From Clostridium porci (GTDB taxonomy: Bacteria; Bacillota; Clostridia; Lachnospirales; Lachnospiraceae): DNA of 64,000 nt. Positions 40,143 to 50,375 of the stretch are shown here, in pieces; the first letter of the stretch is position 1; each line of letters begins with the position of its first letter. Under the pieces are notes generated by a model that searched no databases, was not told the origin of the DNA, and was given only the letters and a program-made list of their open reading frames with translations. The translations under genes and the position numbers were made by a program. The stretch covers positions 1 through 64,000 of the forward strand of contig NZ_VUMD01000003.1 in the NCBI RefSeq assembly GCF_009696375.1, given 5' to 3'.

Positions 40143-43100
40143 TTAATCCTCCTCCAGGTGATACAATGACGAAAGACAATAGCCATTCCTATTCATGGCC
40201 TTACACCGATAGAGAGCGCTGTCCGCGCTGCGGTACAGCGTATAAAATTCAGTTCCGTCTCCAGGATAGCAGGCAATACCCATGCTGACTGTGATGTTTA
40301 CAGAAAGCTCCTTTATAAAAAGAGGCTGACAGATAGCTTCCTTCATCTCCTTCGCCTTCCTGATGACCTCCTGGACATCTCCGCTGTAAGATGTAAGAAG
40401 CAGGAATTCATCCCCGCCTATGCGCCCTATAATATCATCCTTACAAAACTGTCCAGTGAGGCGTTCAGCCACAAGGCGAAGAATTGCGTCCCCGGTCATA
40501 TGTCCGAAGGTATCATTGATTTTTTTTAAATGCTCAATATCCAGCATAAACAGGGCATAATGCTTCTCCTTCCCGGCTTCTTTAAGAACTCCTCGGATTT
40601 TCTCCTCTGTGCTGGCCTTATTGAACAGCTCTGTAACAGAATCCTGCTGTGATTCCATCAAAAAACGCTCTTCGTCCCACTTATCCTTATTAATGTCCAG
40701 AATGTTTTCCACAACTGCAACAGAATTGCTTTTCAACCGCTCCGGCAAAGACATAGAAACAGAAAACCACTCTCCCCGCTGCCCTTGCCCCTGTCCATAG
40801 CAGTTGGTGCGCTTTAAGCCCTTGCTCTTCTCCAGCATATCCTTTTTAACATCTGTAATATCCACCACCACAGAAAAGACCCGCTGTATTCCGTCAGTAT
40901 CTGCGGCTTCAAGCCTGGATACGGTCTTTAGGCGGACCAGCCGGCCATCTTTACATTTGACGCGGTATTTCATTGTGAGAACCTTACGATCCTTTTGCCC
41001 CAGAATATCCCCCAGCTCCATCGGCCGATCCTTTTCATATATCATATTCCTATACTTATTATCAAATATCCGGTTTACGTCCTCTTTTGTGAAGCCCAGC
41101 AAATCCAGAAAGCGTTTGGACATATACTCGATCGTTAAATCTCTATCAAATCGAAGGCACATAACTCCTGCAAGAAGCTGATTCAGCATTTGATCCTGGA
41201 GCAAAAATTGCCGCTCCTTTTCCAGCTGAGCCCGCTTTCTCTGGTCATTGTTGATAGCCACTACAATCAGGCTTGTACTCCCGTCTCTGCTGCGGTATAC
41301 AGTTCCTATGCCTAAAACCCAGATAGGGGCGCCGTCCTTGCGCACCAGGCGAAACTCTGCTGTAACCGTATCCCCCAGCCCCATCTGCCTGCGAATCTCG
41401 TTATTAACGTATTCCATGTCATCTGGATGCACAAAGCCCAGGGCCTGGTTTGCAAACAGCTCATCCATCTCCTGGGACGTATAGCCAAGCATACGCCGCC
41501 CTCCTTCATTACAAGAAAGAAAGGTGAACTTTTCATCTATCCCTATCTGGATGATTCCCGCGTAAACATTATCAATTAGTTCCTGAGCCTTAAGCGGCTG
41601 CGCCGGCCGGAATTCAGCGTACACAAGGCTCTGCCTGTACGCCTGACCCCGGAAAGCCTTCTCCTTTAACGCCTTCTCCGAAGTCACGGTAAAATATTTT
41701 ACAGCAAATTCCTCTCCCTTAAGAGGAGGGCTGTAATAGTAGCCCTGCAGCAAATCCGGCTTCATTCGGCAGACCTGCTCCTGAAGCTGTTTATTTTCTA
41801 TTCCTTCCACACACACTGCCATGTTCATCTTATGGCTCAGATTAATCAAGGTGGACAAAAGAGCCTGATCCGTCGTGTCATAGGAAATCCGTTCCAGAAA
41901 TGAACGGTCAATTTTCATTTCGTCGGCGCTGAGCAGACGCAGCACCTCCAGCGAGGAATAGCCTGTACCAAAATCATCCAGAGATATGCGGATTCCCTGG
42001 CTGCGTATGAAATCAAACTCCCTGCTTAGCACAGACATCTCCTTCACCTTACCGCTTTCAGTCAGCTCCAGTATAATGTTTGCCGGCTTCACATGATACC
42101 GGTCTAACACCTCCAGCAAATGATATCTGAAGGAAGGAGCCTCAAATTGCCGGCTGGATACATTGATATGCATCTGAAAATCAGGCTCATGCTGAATCCA
42201 CTGGGCGCATTGACGGACAGCCGTCTCCAATGCCCAGTTCCCCGCCTCCAGAATCAGCCCGTTTTCCTCCAATATGGGTATAAACTCAGACGGGGAAATC
42301 TCCTGATTTTCCCATAAGCCAGGACACCTCCACCGTATAAGCGCCTCCCCTCCCACAAGACTTAAATCCTCAGCCCTTACAATGGGCTGATACCTCATGT
42401 AAAAGCCGCAAAACCCCATAATCACTGATTCCCGCAAAGCCTCCAAAAGGGAGGCAGTTCGTTTATCTTGATCCGCCAGCTCTTTACTATACACAACCAA
42501 ATGGTTCTTTCCATTTTCCTTTGCCTTTTGCAAAGCCTTGCTTGCGTTATGATAGATAGCCTCAAAATCCTTCCCATCTTTTGGGAAACAGCAAAGCCCT
42601 CCTGAGGCAGAAAGAAAAAGGGTGTTGCCTCCCCCATTGAATTTTTCCGCAATACAGCTTTCCCTGAATGTTTCATACCAGGCTTTTCCCTTTGCTCCAT
42701 CCCAGTCCATAAACAGAAGGCCAAATTTATCTCCGTCCAGGCGGAACATAAAAGCATGCTCCGGCAAAAGCTTCTGAACACGTGACGCAAATGCATTCAG
42801 AAGTTGATCTCCCACAGAGTAGGAATACAACTCATTAATATTTGCAAAATCGTCAATTCCCAGCATAAGAACACACCAGCTTCCTCCCTGGCTTACCTGT
42901 TTAGACAGGTACTTTCTAAAGCTGACATTATTGGGAATACCGGTTACCAGATCAAAGGAACAATTTTTATTTTCCTCCCTTATCATTCCCACGAGATAAC
43001 GCCGGGAAGGACTATAGCCTGCCGCCAGCATCCACATCCTGATACAGATTCTTCCCTCCTCCTGGATTCCGGGGAGGCACTGATAAGAGCCTATTAAGCA

Positions 43101-43337
43101 AGGGCACGTGCCCTCTGCCACTTTATGACAGTCATCCACGAAGCGTCTGCTGTCCTCCTTGAGAAAGATCTGGCCTGCAAAGCACTCTATGCCTCCTCGT
43201 TGCTTAGGCAGCTCAATTCTCTGGAGAATATATTGCGGCCAATAACATTCAAAGCTGTTTGGCTCCATGATAAACAGATAGCCGGAGCAGCTTGATAATA
43301 AATTATTAATAAATTCCGCATTCGATCCTTGAGTCAT
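40143..43337 (-). CDS. GGDEF-EAL-PAS-PAS-GGDEF cyclic-di-GMP protein
   Basis: A 1064-residue protein. An N-terminal region of about 130 residues precedes a first GGDEF domain with degenerate signature LDGDKFGLLF (about 180-300). The EAL domain follows (GEALIRW, LELTESG, LDDFGTGYSS, KIDRSFL, CVEGIE; about 305-555) with its catalytic residues kept. Two PAS domains come next (about 580-850), then a complete GGDEF domain with IGRIGGDEFLLL (about 915-1060). It could both make and break c-di-GMP, with the first GGDEF acting as a regulatory GTP site. No transmembrane helix is evident, so it is likely cytoplasmic. Its targets are not encoded nearby. Confidence 0.9.
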   Translation of the reverse strand: MTQGSNAEFINNLLSSCSGYLFIMEPNSFECYWPQYILQRIELPKQRGGIECFAGQIFLKEDSRRFVDDCHKVAEGTCPCLIGSYQCLPGIQEEGRICIRMWMLAAGYSPSRRYLVGMIREENKNCSFDLVTGIPNNVSFRKYLSKQVSQGGSWCVLMLGIDDFANINELYSYSVGDQLLNAFASRVQKLLPEHAFMFRLDGDKFGLLFMDWDGAKGKAWYETFRESCIAEKFNGGGNTLFLSASGGLCCFPKDGKDFEAIYHNASKALQKAKENGKNHLVVYSKELADQDKRTASLLEALRESVIMGFCGFYMRYQPIVRAEDLSLVGGEALIRWRCPGLWENQEISPSEFIPILEENGLILEAGNWALETAVRQCAQWIQHEPDFQMHINVSSRQFEAPSFRYHLLEVLDRYHVKPANIILELTESGKVKEMSVLSREFDFIRSQGIRISLDDFGTGYSSLEVLRLLSADEMKIDRSFLERISYDTTDQALLSTLINLSHKMNMAVCVEGIENKQLQEQVCRMKPDLLQGYYYSPPLKGEEFAVKYFTVTSEKALKEKAFRGQAYRQSLVYAEFRPAQPLKAQELIDNVYAGIIQIGIDEKFTFLSCNEGGRRMLGYTSQEMDELFANQALGFVHPDDMEYVNNEIRRQMGLGDTVTAEFRLVRKDGAPIWVLGIGTVYRSRDGSTSLIVVAINNDQRKRAQLEKERQFLLQDQMLNQLLAGVMCLRFDRDLTIEYMSKRFLDLLGFTKEDVNRIFDNKYRNMIYEKDRPMELGDILGQKDRKVLTMKYRVKCKDGRLVRLKTVSRLEAADTDGIQRVFSVVVDITDVKKDMLEKSKGLKRTNCYGQGQGQRGEWFSVSMSLPERLKSNSVAVVENILDINKDKWDEERFLMESQQDSVTELFNKASTEEKIRGVLKEAGKEKHYALFMLDIEHLKKINDTFGHMTGDAILRLVAERLTGQFCKDDIIGRIGGDEFLLLTSYSGDVQEVIRKAKEMKEAICQPLFIKELSVNITVSMGIACYPGDGTEFYTLYRSADSALYRCKAMNRNGYCLSSLYHLEED

Positions 43338-43614
43338 AATTCCCCGCCCTTTCTCTCTTCCGGTATTCAGGTGAAGCCTAGCACTTAGCTGCTGCGTTCT
43401 CAGGCAATCTATACTCTATCTATCGACAAAAATCGGACTTTTCTTAATCTGCTCCAAATGACTTTACTCTCATCCCTCTCTTTTCAGTCCCCCTGACCGT
43501 ACGCCTGCACTATCTTATCCGGCGCCTCTGGCTGCTTCTTGCGTTTATACTATCCATCTGCGCATAAGCTGCCGCCTTTCTCCCAGTACACCGGGCTTGC
43601 TCCTCTCTGAGCCT

Positions 43615-44514
43615 CTATGGTCTGCCTGCGGCTTCCAGGCTTCTCCGGTATTCTCCGGGACTCAAACGGTATTTCCTTCGGAACAGCCTGTTAAAATAGG
43701 AAATATTATCAAATCCGCATCTCTGCGCAATCGCCGTAACCGAATCTGGCGTTCCCAGCAAAAAGCCTGCTGCCTTCGACATCCGAACATCATTAAGGTA
43801 CTGGATAAAGGAAACGCCCATATACTGCTTAAAATACTTCATAAAATGGGAATTGCTGTAATAGCAAAGAGCCGCCCCCTCCTCCACACCTATATGCTCT
43901 CCATAATGAGTCTCTATATATTCCAGCAGCCGCTTCATTTTCTCCCTGGATTTCGTATTTTTATCATCCCCGGCAAGCCCTCCTGCCTCTGCCGTCAGAT
44001 ACAAAAGGCGGAACAAAGCTCCCTTTACTCCCAGCTCATATCCGTATTTCTTCTCACCAGATAGGGCGTCCAGACAGCGGATACATTCCATCAGTTCCTC
44101 ATAGCTTTCTAGTCCCTTCTGGATATGCAGGGGACGGTTCAGCCGCCCCTCCGTAATAGGAATCAAAAATCGGATGGTGCATACGTCCGCCTCAGACGCC
44201 ATAAGCATAGAAGGGCGGAATATAATATTTTCATATTCCACTGCCTCTTCCTGCCACTGACCAATGCCGTGAAGCTGTCCGGGAAACACCATAACCCCTT
44301 CCCCGGCGCTTACCTCATAAGGCTCCATATCCACTGTTACAATTCCTTTGCCTTTTTTTATGACAATCAATTCCAGCTCTTCATGCCAATGGATGGGAAC
44401 CTGTGTAAAATCCCCAGGCATCGCGCAAGGATAAATATTAAAGGGAAATTCCCTGCCTGCATGCTCCTTGATTTCATGGCAATCCTGGCAGCAGTCTTTT
44501 ACAGATACCTCCAC
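43615..44514 (-). CDS. AraC-family regulator with cupin sensor
   Basis: A 299-residue protein. The N-terminal cupin domain has IHWHEELELIVIKKGKGIVT and PGQLHGIGQW, with a preceding Cys-rich start (CCQDCHEIKEH). The C-terminal pair of helix-turn-helix motifs ends with CGFDNISYFNRLFRRKYRLS. AraC/cupin regulators usually bind a sugar and activate nearby genes. It is divergent from the glycogen phosphorylase gene (172 bases apart), which is a possible target, though this is only positional. The 277 bases downstream of it, to the GGDEF gene, hold nothing recognisable. Confidence 0.85.
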   Translation of the reverse strand: MEVSVKDCCQDCHEIKEHAGREFPFNIYPCAMPGDFTQVPIHWHEELELIVIKKGKGIVTVDMEPYEVSAGEGVMVFPGQLHGIGQWQEEAVEYENIIFRPSMLMASEADVCTIRFLIPITEGRLNRPLHIQKGLESYEELMECIRCLDALSGEKKYGYELGVKGALFRLLYLTAEAGGLAGDDKNTKSREKMKRLLEYIETHYGEHIGVEEGAALCYYSNSHFMKYFKQYMGVSFIQYLNDVRMSKAAGFLLGTPDSVTAIAQRCGFDNISYFNRLFRRKYRLSPGEYRRSLEAAGRP

Positions 44515-44686
44515 CGTATCCCTCCCTTTGCTTTTTTGATAGTATTATATTATATTCAGGCAGAATTATGCAAGATTATCAGAGGTTTATAGAATAAAAT
44601 ACAGATAAATGTACAAGTGACTGGCAACAGGGAGCTGATTCTGCTCAGCCGTCCCATAAAACCAATTCAGAAAGGAAAAACCGAAC

Positions 44687-46978
44687 ATGAACAAAGCGCA
44701 ACTGGAAGCAATGCTTAAAACCCACTGTGGCAAAAGCCCGGAGTTCTGCACAGATAAGGAGCTGTACACAGGCCTTCTCTCTCTGGTGCAGACCCTTGCA
44801 AGAAAAGGCGAGTCCGGCAAGGGCAAAAAAAAGCTCTACTACATTTCCGCAGAATTTCTTATCGGAAAGCTTCTATCCAACAACCTGATCAACTTAAGGA
44901 TATATGAGGATGTGAAATCCATCCTGGAAAGCTATGGAAAATCCTTAAGCGCCCTGGAGGAGCTGGAGCCGGAGCCCTCTCTTGGAAACGGAGGCCTGGG
45001 CCGTCTGGCAGCCTGCTTTCTGGATTCCATTGCCACTCTCGGACTCAATGGGGACGGCATTGGACTAAATTATCACTTCGGCCTATTTAAACAGCTGTTT
45101 GAAAACAACCTTCAGAAGGAAGAGCCAGACCCCTGGATCACAGATACCTCCTGGCTTACGAAAACCAACGTAGTTTATACTATTCCCTACAAAGGCTTCA
45201 CCCTCACCTCCAGGATGTACGACATCCAGGTGACAGGCTACGGTAATTGTACCAATAAGCTTCACCTCTTTGACGTGGAAACCCTGAATGAGGATTTGGT
45301 GACAGAGGGGATCTCTTTTGATAAAACGGATATCAAGGAAAACCTTACCCTCTTTCTCTATCCAGACGACAGCGATCGCGCAGGCCAGCTTCTGCGGATC
45401 TACCAGCAGTATTTTATGGTCAGCAGCGGAGCCCGTCTGATACTTAACGAGGCTCTGTCCAAAGGCTCTACTCTTTACGATCTGCCTGACTATGCGGTGA
45501 TCCAGATTAATGACACCCACCCGACGATGGTGATTCCCGAGCTAATCCGCCTGCTCACCACAGAGCATGGAATGGAAATGGACGATGCCATCCAGGTGGT
45601 AAGTAAAACCTGCGCCTACACCAATCACACCATTCTCGCAGAGGCCCTGGAAACCTGGCCTATGGAATTTTTTCAGGAAGCGGTTCCCCAGCTGATTCCC
45701 ATAATAGAAGTGCTGGATGATAAAGTGCGACGTAAATTTGATGACCTATCCACATATATCATTGATAAACAGGAACGGGTCCACATGGCTCATATCGATA
45801 TTCATTATGGCTTCAGCGTCAATGGTGTGGCAGCGCTCCACACGGACATCTTAAAGAAAAATGAGCTGAATCCGTTTTACAGGCTCTACCCGGAAAAGTT
45901 TAACAACAAGACAAACGGCATCACCTTCCGCAGGTGGCTCCTCCACAGCAACCCGCAGCTCACCGCCTTCCTGTCACAGCTTATTGGAGAGGGCTTTAAA
46001 AAGAATGCCTCCCAGCTAGAAATGCTGGGAGATAAAGCATTTATAGCAGATGAGAAGCTCCTCCATCGCCTGATTGCTATAAAAGCCGATAAAAAAGCAG
46101 AGCTGGCGGCATATCTAAAGGAGACCCAGGGACTGGATATCAATCCCCAATCCATCTTTGACATCCAGATCAAACGCCTCCATGAATACAAGCGCCAGCA
46201 GCTGAACGCCCTGTATCTAGTTCATAAATATCTGGCAATTAAGAAGGGAAAGCGGCCCTCTACTCCCGTGACCGCCCTGTTTGGAGCCAAGGCTGCCCCG
46301 GCCTACACCATCGCCAAGGATATCATTCATATGATTCTTTGTCTTCAGCAGATCATCAACAGCGACTTAGAGGTAAGCCCTTATCTAAAGGTGGCAATGG
46401 TCAGCAACTATAATGTTACCCTGGCTGAAAAGCTGATCCCAGCCTGTGATATCTCAGAGCAGATATCCCTGGCCTCCAAAGAGGCCAGCGGTACCGGCAA
46501 TATGAAGTTAATGCTGAACGGCGCAGTAACCCTGGGTACTGATGACGGGGCCAACGTTGAGATCCACAGGCTGGTAGGAGATGAAAATATATACATCTTC
46601 GGCGATTCCAGCGAAACGGTTATCCGCCGTTACCAGGATGGCTCTTACTGCTCCAAAAACTATTGCGATTCCAATCCTGACCTCCGGGAGGCCGTGGACT
46701 TTATAACCGGCCCGGCTATGTTGGCCGCCGGCTCCAGAGAGCGCCTGGAACGGCTGCAAAATGAGCTTTTATCCAAGGACTGGTTTATGACCTTCCCGGA
46801 CTTTAGATCCTATGTCAAGACCAAGGAACAGGCATTGAACGATTATGAAAACCGCTCCTCCTGGGCCAGAAAAATGCTGATCAATATAAGCAAGGCAGGC
46901 TACTTTTCCTCAGACCGGGCCATCTCCCAGTATAACCGGGATATCTGGAAACTTGAGAAAGACGCTTCCAGATTGTAA
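44687..46978 (+). CDS. glgP: Glycogen/alpha-glucan phosphorylase
   Basis: A 763-residue GT35 phosphorylase. N-terminal [20 protein letters not shown], then [19 protein letters not shown]; middle [18 protein letters not shown]-lysine region [20 protein letters not shown] and [13 protein letters not shown]. It releases glucose-1-phosphate from storage or dietary alpha-glucans. It is shorter than the 800-840 residues of enteric and animal enzymes because the N-terminal regulatory segments are reduced, as is usual in Clostridia. An AGAAAGGA ribosome site precedes the start. It is monocistronic, with the subtilase gene 160 bases downstream. Confidence 0.93.
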   Translation: MNKAQLEAMLKTHCGKSPEFCTDKELYTGLLSLVQTLARKGESGKGKKKLYYISAEFLIGKLLSNNLINLRIYEDVKSILESYGKSLSALEELEPEPSLGNGGLGRLAACFLDSIATLGLNGDGIGLNYHFGLFKQLFENNLQKEEPDPWITDTSWLTKTNVVYTIPYKGFTLTSRMYDIQVTGYGNCTNKLHLFDVETLNEDLVTEGISFDKTDIKENLTLFLYPDDSDRAGQLLRIYQQYFMVSSGARLILNEALSKGSTLYDLPDYAVIQINDTHPTMVIPELIRLLTTEHGMEMDDAIQVVSKTCAYTNHTILAEALETWPMEFFQEAVPQLIPIIEVLDDKVRRKFDDLSTYIIDKQERVHMAHIDIHYGFSVNGVAALHTDILKKNELNPFYRLYPEKFNNKTNGITFRRWLLHSNPQLTAFLSQLIGEGFKKNASQLEMLGDKAFIADEKLLHRLIAIKADKKAELAAYLKETQGLDINPQSIFDIQIKRLHEYKRQQLNALYLVHKYLAIKKGKRPSTPVTALFGAKAAPAYTIAKDIIHMILCLQQIINSDLEVSPYLKVAMVSNYNVTLAEKLIPACDISEQISLASKEASGTGNMKLMLNGAVTLGTDDGANVEIHRLVGDENIYIFGDSSETVIRRYQDGSYCSKNYCDSNPDLREAVDFITGPAMLAAGSRERLERLQNELLSKDWFMTFPDFRSYVKTKEQALNDYENRSSWARKMLINISKAGYFSSDRAISQYNRDIWKLEKDASRL

Positions 46979-47140
46979 TTAATCAGACTATATTTTTCAT
47001 AAAATTTTTAAATATATCCGCCTCCTTCTGTGTTATACTAGAGCGTGTTTCACTTGCTTTCTTCAGGCTGCTTGGAGGCATGCCTGCCGAAAGACAATCA
47101 TACACTGCAAAGGATACTACTGCAAAGGAGCTCTATAACT

Positions 47141-48391
47141 ATGAAAAAATATAAAATGGCAGCCCTGTGCCTGGCATTGTCCACATTCGTAAGCTTTATT
47201 TCCTATGATATGGCTCTGGCCGCCGATCCCATATATACCTTTGGGATCGGTCCTGGCCTTGACAACCTTTCCCTGGGGGATGACTACGCGGTCTACCAAT
47301 GGGGTCTGAAAAATGACGGTCAATTCGAAATGCTGGAACGCAAGCTGGATCTCCCGACCATTGACCTGAATGTAACGACTGACAGCAACGGAGTAGATAC
47401 CATCTCCCTCCCTCCTCTGTCTCCCGGTAATTTTAAAATCACCTCCACTGTAGCAAAACCTGGCATTGATATCAATATCCAGCCAGCCTGGGAATTGTAT
47501 AAGCAGATAGAACATAAACGTCCTGTAACAGTAGCCGTCATTGACACCGGCATTGACGCCAGCCATCCAGATTTGGCCAGCTCCATGTGGGTTAACACAG
47601 ACGAGATTCCCGGGGACGGGATTGATAATGACGGCAACGGCTACGCTGATGACATAAACGGCTGGAACTTTCTGGACAATAACAATGTACTGTATTCAGG
47701 AAAATTTGACAGCCACGGCACCCATGCAGCCGGCACTATCGCCGCCTCAAAAGACGATGGAGGAATCGCGGGCATTGCAGATAATAGCTATGTAAAGCTC
47801 ATGTCCCTAAAGGCTCTTGGAGGTGAGAACGGCCGGGGTACACCTGAAACAGTTATGGCCGCCATCCGCTACGCAGAGGCCAACGGCGCTCAGATCTGCA
47901 ACCTAAGCTTTGGGTCTCAGGGCTGCACTGACGAGATGGCTACACTAATGAAGGAATCAAGCATGCTCTTTATCGTAGCCGCAGGCAACGGAGATGACAA
48001 CGAAATCGGATATAACATTGACAACTATCCAGTTTACCCTGCCAGTCTGCCCTATGACAATATTCTTACAGTAGGCAATCTAATGTTTAACGGCAAGCTG
48101 GATAAAAGCTCCAACTACGGGCCTATCAGCGTGGATATTGCCGCTCCTGGCACCTATATTCTCAGCACCATACCGGAGCAATCCTATGCTTTCATGAGCG
48201 GTACCTCTATGGCTGCCCCTATGGTAACTGGTATTGCCGCCATGGTTTACTCTGCAAGGCCTGAGTTAAACGTCCTGGACGTTAAAAATATCCTGATCGC
48301 CTCCGCTCACAAGCTGGATACCTTAAACGGCAGAGTCCTTTCCGGCGGCATGGTGGATGCCAATGCCGCTTTGCAGTGGGGACGGCAGTAA
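47141..48391 (+). CDS. Secreted S8 subtilisin-like serine protease
   Basis: Start at ATG 47141 (MKKYKMAALCLALSTFVSFI) because AAAGGAG precedes it and a signal peptide begins there (cleavage likely after MALA, residue 27). 416 residues. The catalytic triad is present: Asp in AVIDTGIDASHPD, His in DSHGTHAAGTIAAS, and Ser in SGTSMAAPMV; the oxyanion Asn is in VAAGNGDDNE. A calcium-binding-like GDGIDNDGNGYADD lies after the first motif. About 100 residues before the catalytic core could be a short propeptide. No wall anchor is seen, so it is probably secreted. A hairpin overlapping the stop codon ends the gene. Confidence 0.9.
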   Translation: MKKYKMAALCLALSTFVSFISYDMALAADPIYTFGIGPGLDNLSLGDDYAVYQWGLKNDGQFEMLERKLDLPTIDLNVTTDSNGVDTISLPPLSPGNFKITSTVAKPGIDINIQPAWELYKQIEHKRPVTVAVIDTGIDASHPDLASSMWVNTDEIPGDGIDNDGNGYADDINGWNFLDNNNVLYSGKFDSHGTHAAGTIAASKDDGGIAGIADNSYVKLMSLKALGGENGRGTPETVMAAIRYAEANGAQICNLSFGSQGCTDEMATLMKESSMLFIVAAGNGDDNEIGYNIDNYPVYPASLPYDNILTVGNLMFNGKLDKSSNYGPISVDIAAPGTYILSTIPEQSYAFMSGTSMAAPMVTGIAAMVYSARPELNVLDVKNILIASAHKLDTLNGRVLSGGMVDANAALQWGRQ

Positions 48392-48397
48392 CGTCCC
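48376..48397 (+). terminator. Probable terminator at the end of the subtilase gene
   Basis: GGGGACG and CGTCCCC pair around GCAGTAA, overlapping the stop codon, and are followed by TTATATAA. The T run is short, so termination may be weak. Confidence 0.45.
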
Positions 48398-48856
48398 CTT
48401 ATATAACGGCGCCTTTCTTACTGTATAGGCATGAAAAGGCTCCATATGAAGTCTAGTTCTTTATAGAAAAAATCGGGTTATATTTCAAACAATCACTAGA
48501 TTAATAACTAAACATTTATCGGGTTAGCTGGCAGAGCTGTCTCCATCTCTGGTACTGGAAGGTGAGACACCTCGCCTGATCGGTGAATAACAGGAAGTTC
48601 CTCACATCTGGGAGGCAGTACGTTATCAGGTTGATCAGAGGTGTATTTGTCGTGCCAATTACTATATTAAAGAACTGATATACACCGTAACTTACAAAGC
48701 CAGCCAAGTCAGGTCAGCAGCCAGATGAAATAAATGCTTAAAAATAAGAGTGTCCCAAACGTCACCTGCCATTTCTGGAATCAACATGATGTTTGAGACA
48801 CTCTCTCATTTGCCTATCATCTACGCGCCGCCGAAGCAGCCTTTACCTTAGGCATT
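48398..48856. other. Intergenic region without a supported gene
   Basis: Convergent gap between the subtilase and the decarboxylase operon. The only clear element is the large hairpin at 48747-48804. A 63-codon minus-strand ORF (48516-48707) has no ribosome site or recognisable sequence and is not accepted. Confidence 0.6.
48747..48804 (-). terminator. Terminator of the decarboxylase operon
   Basis: GAGTGTC-CCAAACgTCA on the plus strand pairs with TGATGTTTGAGACACTC (two mismatches). On the minus strand the stem is followed by TTATTTTTA. It lies about 50 bases past the last gene. Confidence 0.7.
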
Positions 48857-50269
48857 CTATACAGGATAAGCCTTGCTTTCCTTGTCTGCAGCAGCCCCGT
48901 CCACCTTGGTCTGCTGCGCCTCTCTGTACTGGAAAAATTCCTTTGCGACAGCAGGGAACAGAGCATAGCTAAGCACATCCTCCTCCTGCTGCTTCCACTG
49001 CGCACACTCCTTCTCAAACTGAGGAAGCTGGGGCTTTAGTAAATCTGCGGGACGGCATGTAATCGGAGTTTCATCGCCGATAATCTTCTTCTGAACCTCT
49101 GGATTAAAGGGCTTAACCGTCTGTCCGAATTCACCCAGCATAATCTTTTTGGACTCCTTAGGAACCATCTTATAGCGCTCTCCCATGATCACATTCAGAA
49201 CCGCCTGTGTACCTACAATCTGTGAAGAAGGGGTCACCAGAGGCGGCTCACCAAAGTCCTTACGCACTCTGGGAATTTCCTCCAGAACCTGGCGGTACTT
49301 ATCCTCCTGACCAGCCTCCTTTAGCTGGCTTACCAGATTGGAAAGCATGCCGCCGGGAACCTGATACTGAAGGGTCTTGATATTAACCCCCAGAACCTTG
49401 GGATTTAAAAGGCCGCTCTTAAGAGCTTCGTCCCTGACAGGCTGGAAGTAATCCGCGATCTCTGCCAGAAGAGTCTGATCGTAGCCTGTGTCATATGGGG
49501 TGCCCCGGAAGGTTTCCACCATAACCTCAGTCGCGGGCTGGCTGGTTCCCAAGGCCAGCGGGGATATTGCGCAGTCGATGATCTCACAGCCCGCTTCCAC
49601 AGCCTTTAAGTAGGTCATAGAAGCAACGCCGGACGTATAATGGGTATGCAGATCAATGGGGAGGCTGGTGCCTTCCTTCAGAGCCTGTACCAACTCCGCT
49701 GCCTTATAAGGCGTTAGAAGGCCTGCCATATCCTTGATGCACAGGGAATCAGCGCCCATGTCCTCAATCCTCTTGGCAATATCCTTCCAGTAATCAAGGG
49801 TGTAGGCGTCTCCCAGCGTATAGCAAAGAGCAATTTGAGCATGCCCCTTTTCTTTGTTAGTAGCCTTAACTGCCGTCTCCAGATTGCGAATATCATTTAA
49901 GCAATCAAAGATACGAATAATATCAATACCGTTGGAAATAGACTTCTGAACGAAATACTCCACAACATCATCTGCATAATGGTTATATCCCAGGATATTC
50001 TGTCCACGGAACAGCATCTGCAGCTTTGTATTCTTAAATCCGTCTCTCAACTTTCTCAATCTTTCCCATGGATCCTCCTTCAGGAAACGAAGGGAAGCGT
50101 CAAAGGTAGCGCCGCCCCAGCACTCTACTGCATGGTAGCCTACCTTATCCATCTTTTCGATGATAGGCAGCATCTGCTCAGTAGACATTCTGGTTGCCAG
50201 CAATGACTGATGAGCGTCACGAAGGACGGTTTCCACAATCTTAACTGGCCTCTTCTCTATCTCTGCCAT
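48857..50269 (-). CDS. oadA: OadA/PycB-type carboxyltransferase (5S-like) subunit
   Basis: Start at ATG 50269 (MAEIEKRPVKIVETVLRDAH), preceded by GGAGGATTATAACT; the longer ORF reads into the upstream oadB gene. 470 residues: a DRE-TIM/HMGL-like barrel with VETVLRDAHQSLLATRM, the pyruvate/metal site LHTHYTSG (metal-binding HxH), and the conserved carboxyltransferase tail ending near the C-terminus. Klebsiella OadA has a further biotinyl domain; here it is absent and a separate carrier protein is encoded upstream. It transfers carboxyl from oxaloacetate to biotin, or the reverse. Last gene of the operon. Confidence 0.88.
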   Translation of the reverse strand: MAEIEKRPVKIVETVLRDAHQSLLATRMSTEQMLPIIEKMDKVGYHAVECWGGATFDASLRFLKEDPWERLRKLRDGFKNTKLQMLFRGQNILGYNHYADDVVEYFVQKSISNGIDIIRIFDCLNDIRNLETAVKATNKEKGHAQIALCYTLGDAYTLDYWKDIAKRIEDMGADSLCIKDMAGLLTPYKAAELVQALKEGTSLPIDLHTHYTSGVASMTYLKAVEAGCEIIDCAISPLALGTSQPATEVMVETFRGTPYDTGYDQTLLAEIADYFQPVRDEALKSGLLNPKVLGVNIKTLQYQVPGGMLSNLVSQLKEAGQEDKYRQVLEEIPRVRKDFGEPPLVTPSSQIVGTQAVLNVIMGERYKMVPKESKKIMLGEFGQTVKPFNPEVQKKIIGDETPITCRPADLLKPQLPQFEKECAQWKQQEEDVLSYALFPAVAKEFFQYREAQQTKVDGAAADKESKAYPV

Positions 50270-50375
50270 AGTTATAATCCTCCTATTATTATCAAAAATT
50301 TCGTTGCCTTCACATCCGCGCCCAAAGCATTCCCCTCTAAAAACACCGGCGGTACAGGACGCGGATAACAGCCGC

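Noticed and set aside
44825-44832. A8 run near the start of glgP as a possible slippage site
   Set aside because: Encodes the Lys-Lys of [12 protein letters not shown], conserved in the family, and short A runs are common; no sign of switching.
48516-48707. A 63-codon minus-strand ORF upstream of the decarboxylase terminator
   Set aside because: No ribosome site, no recognisable family, and located in a convergent intergenic gap.
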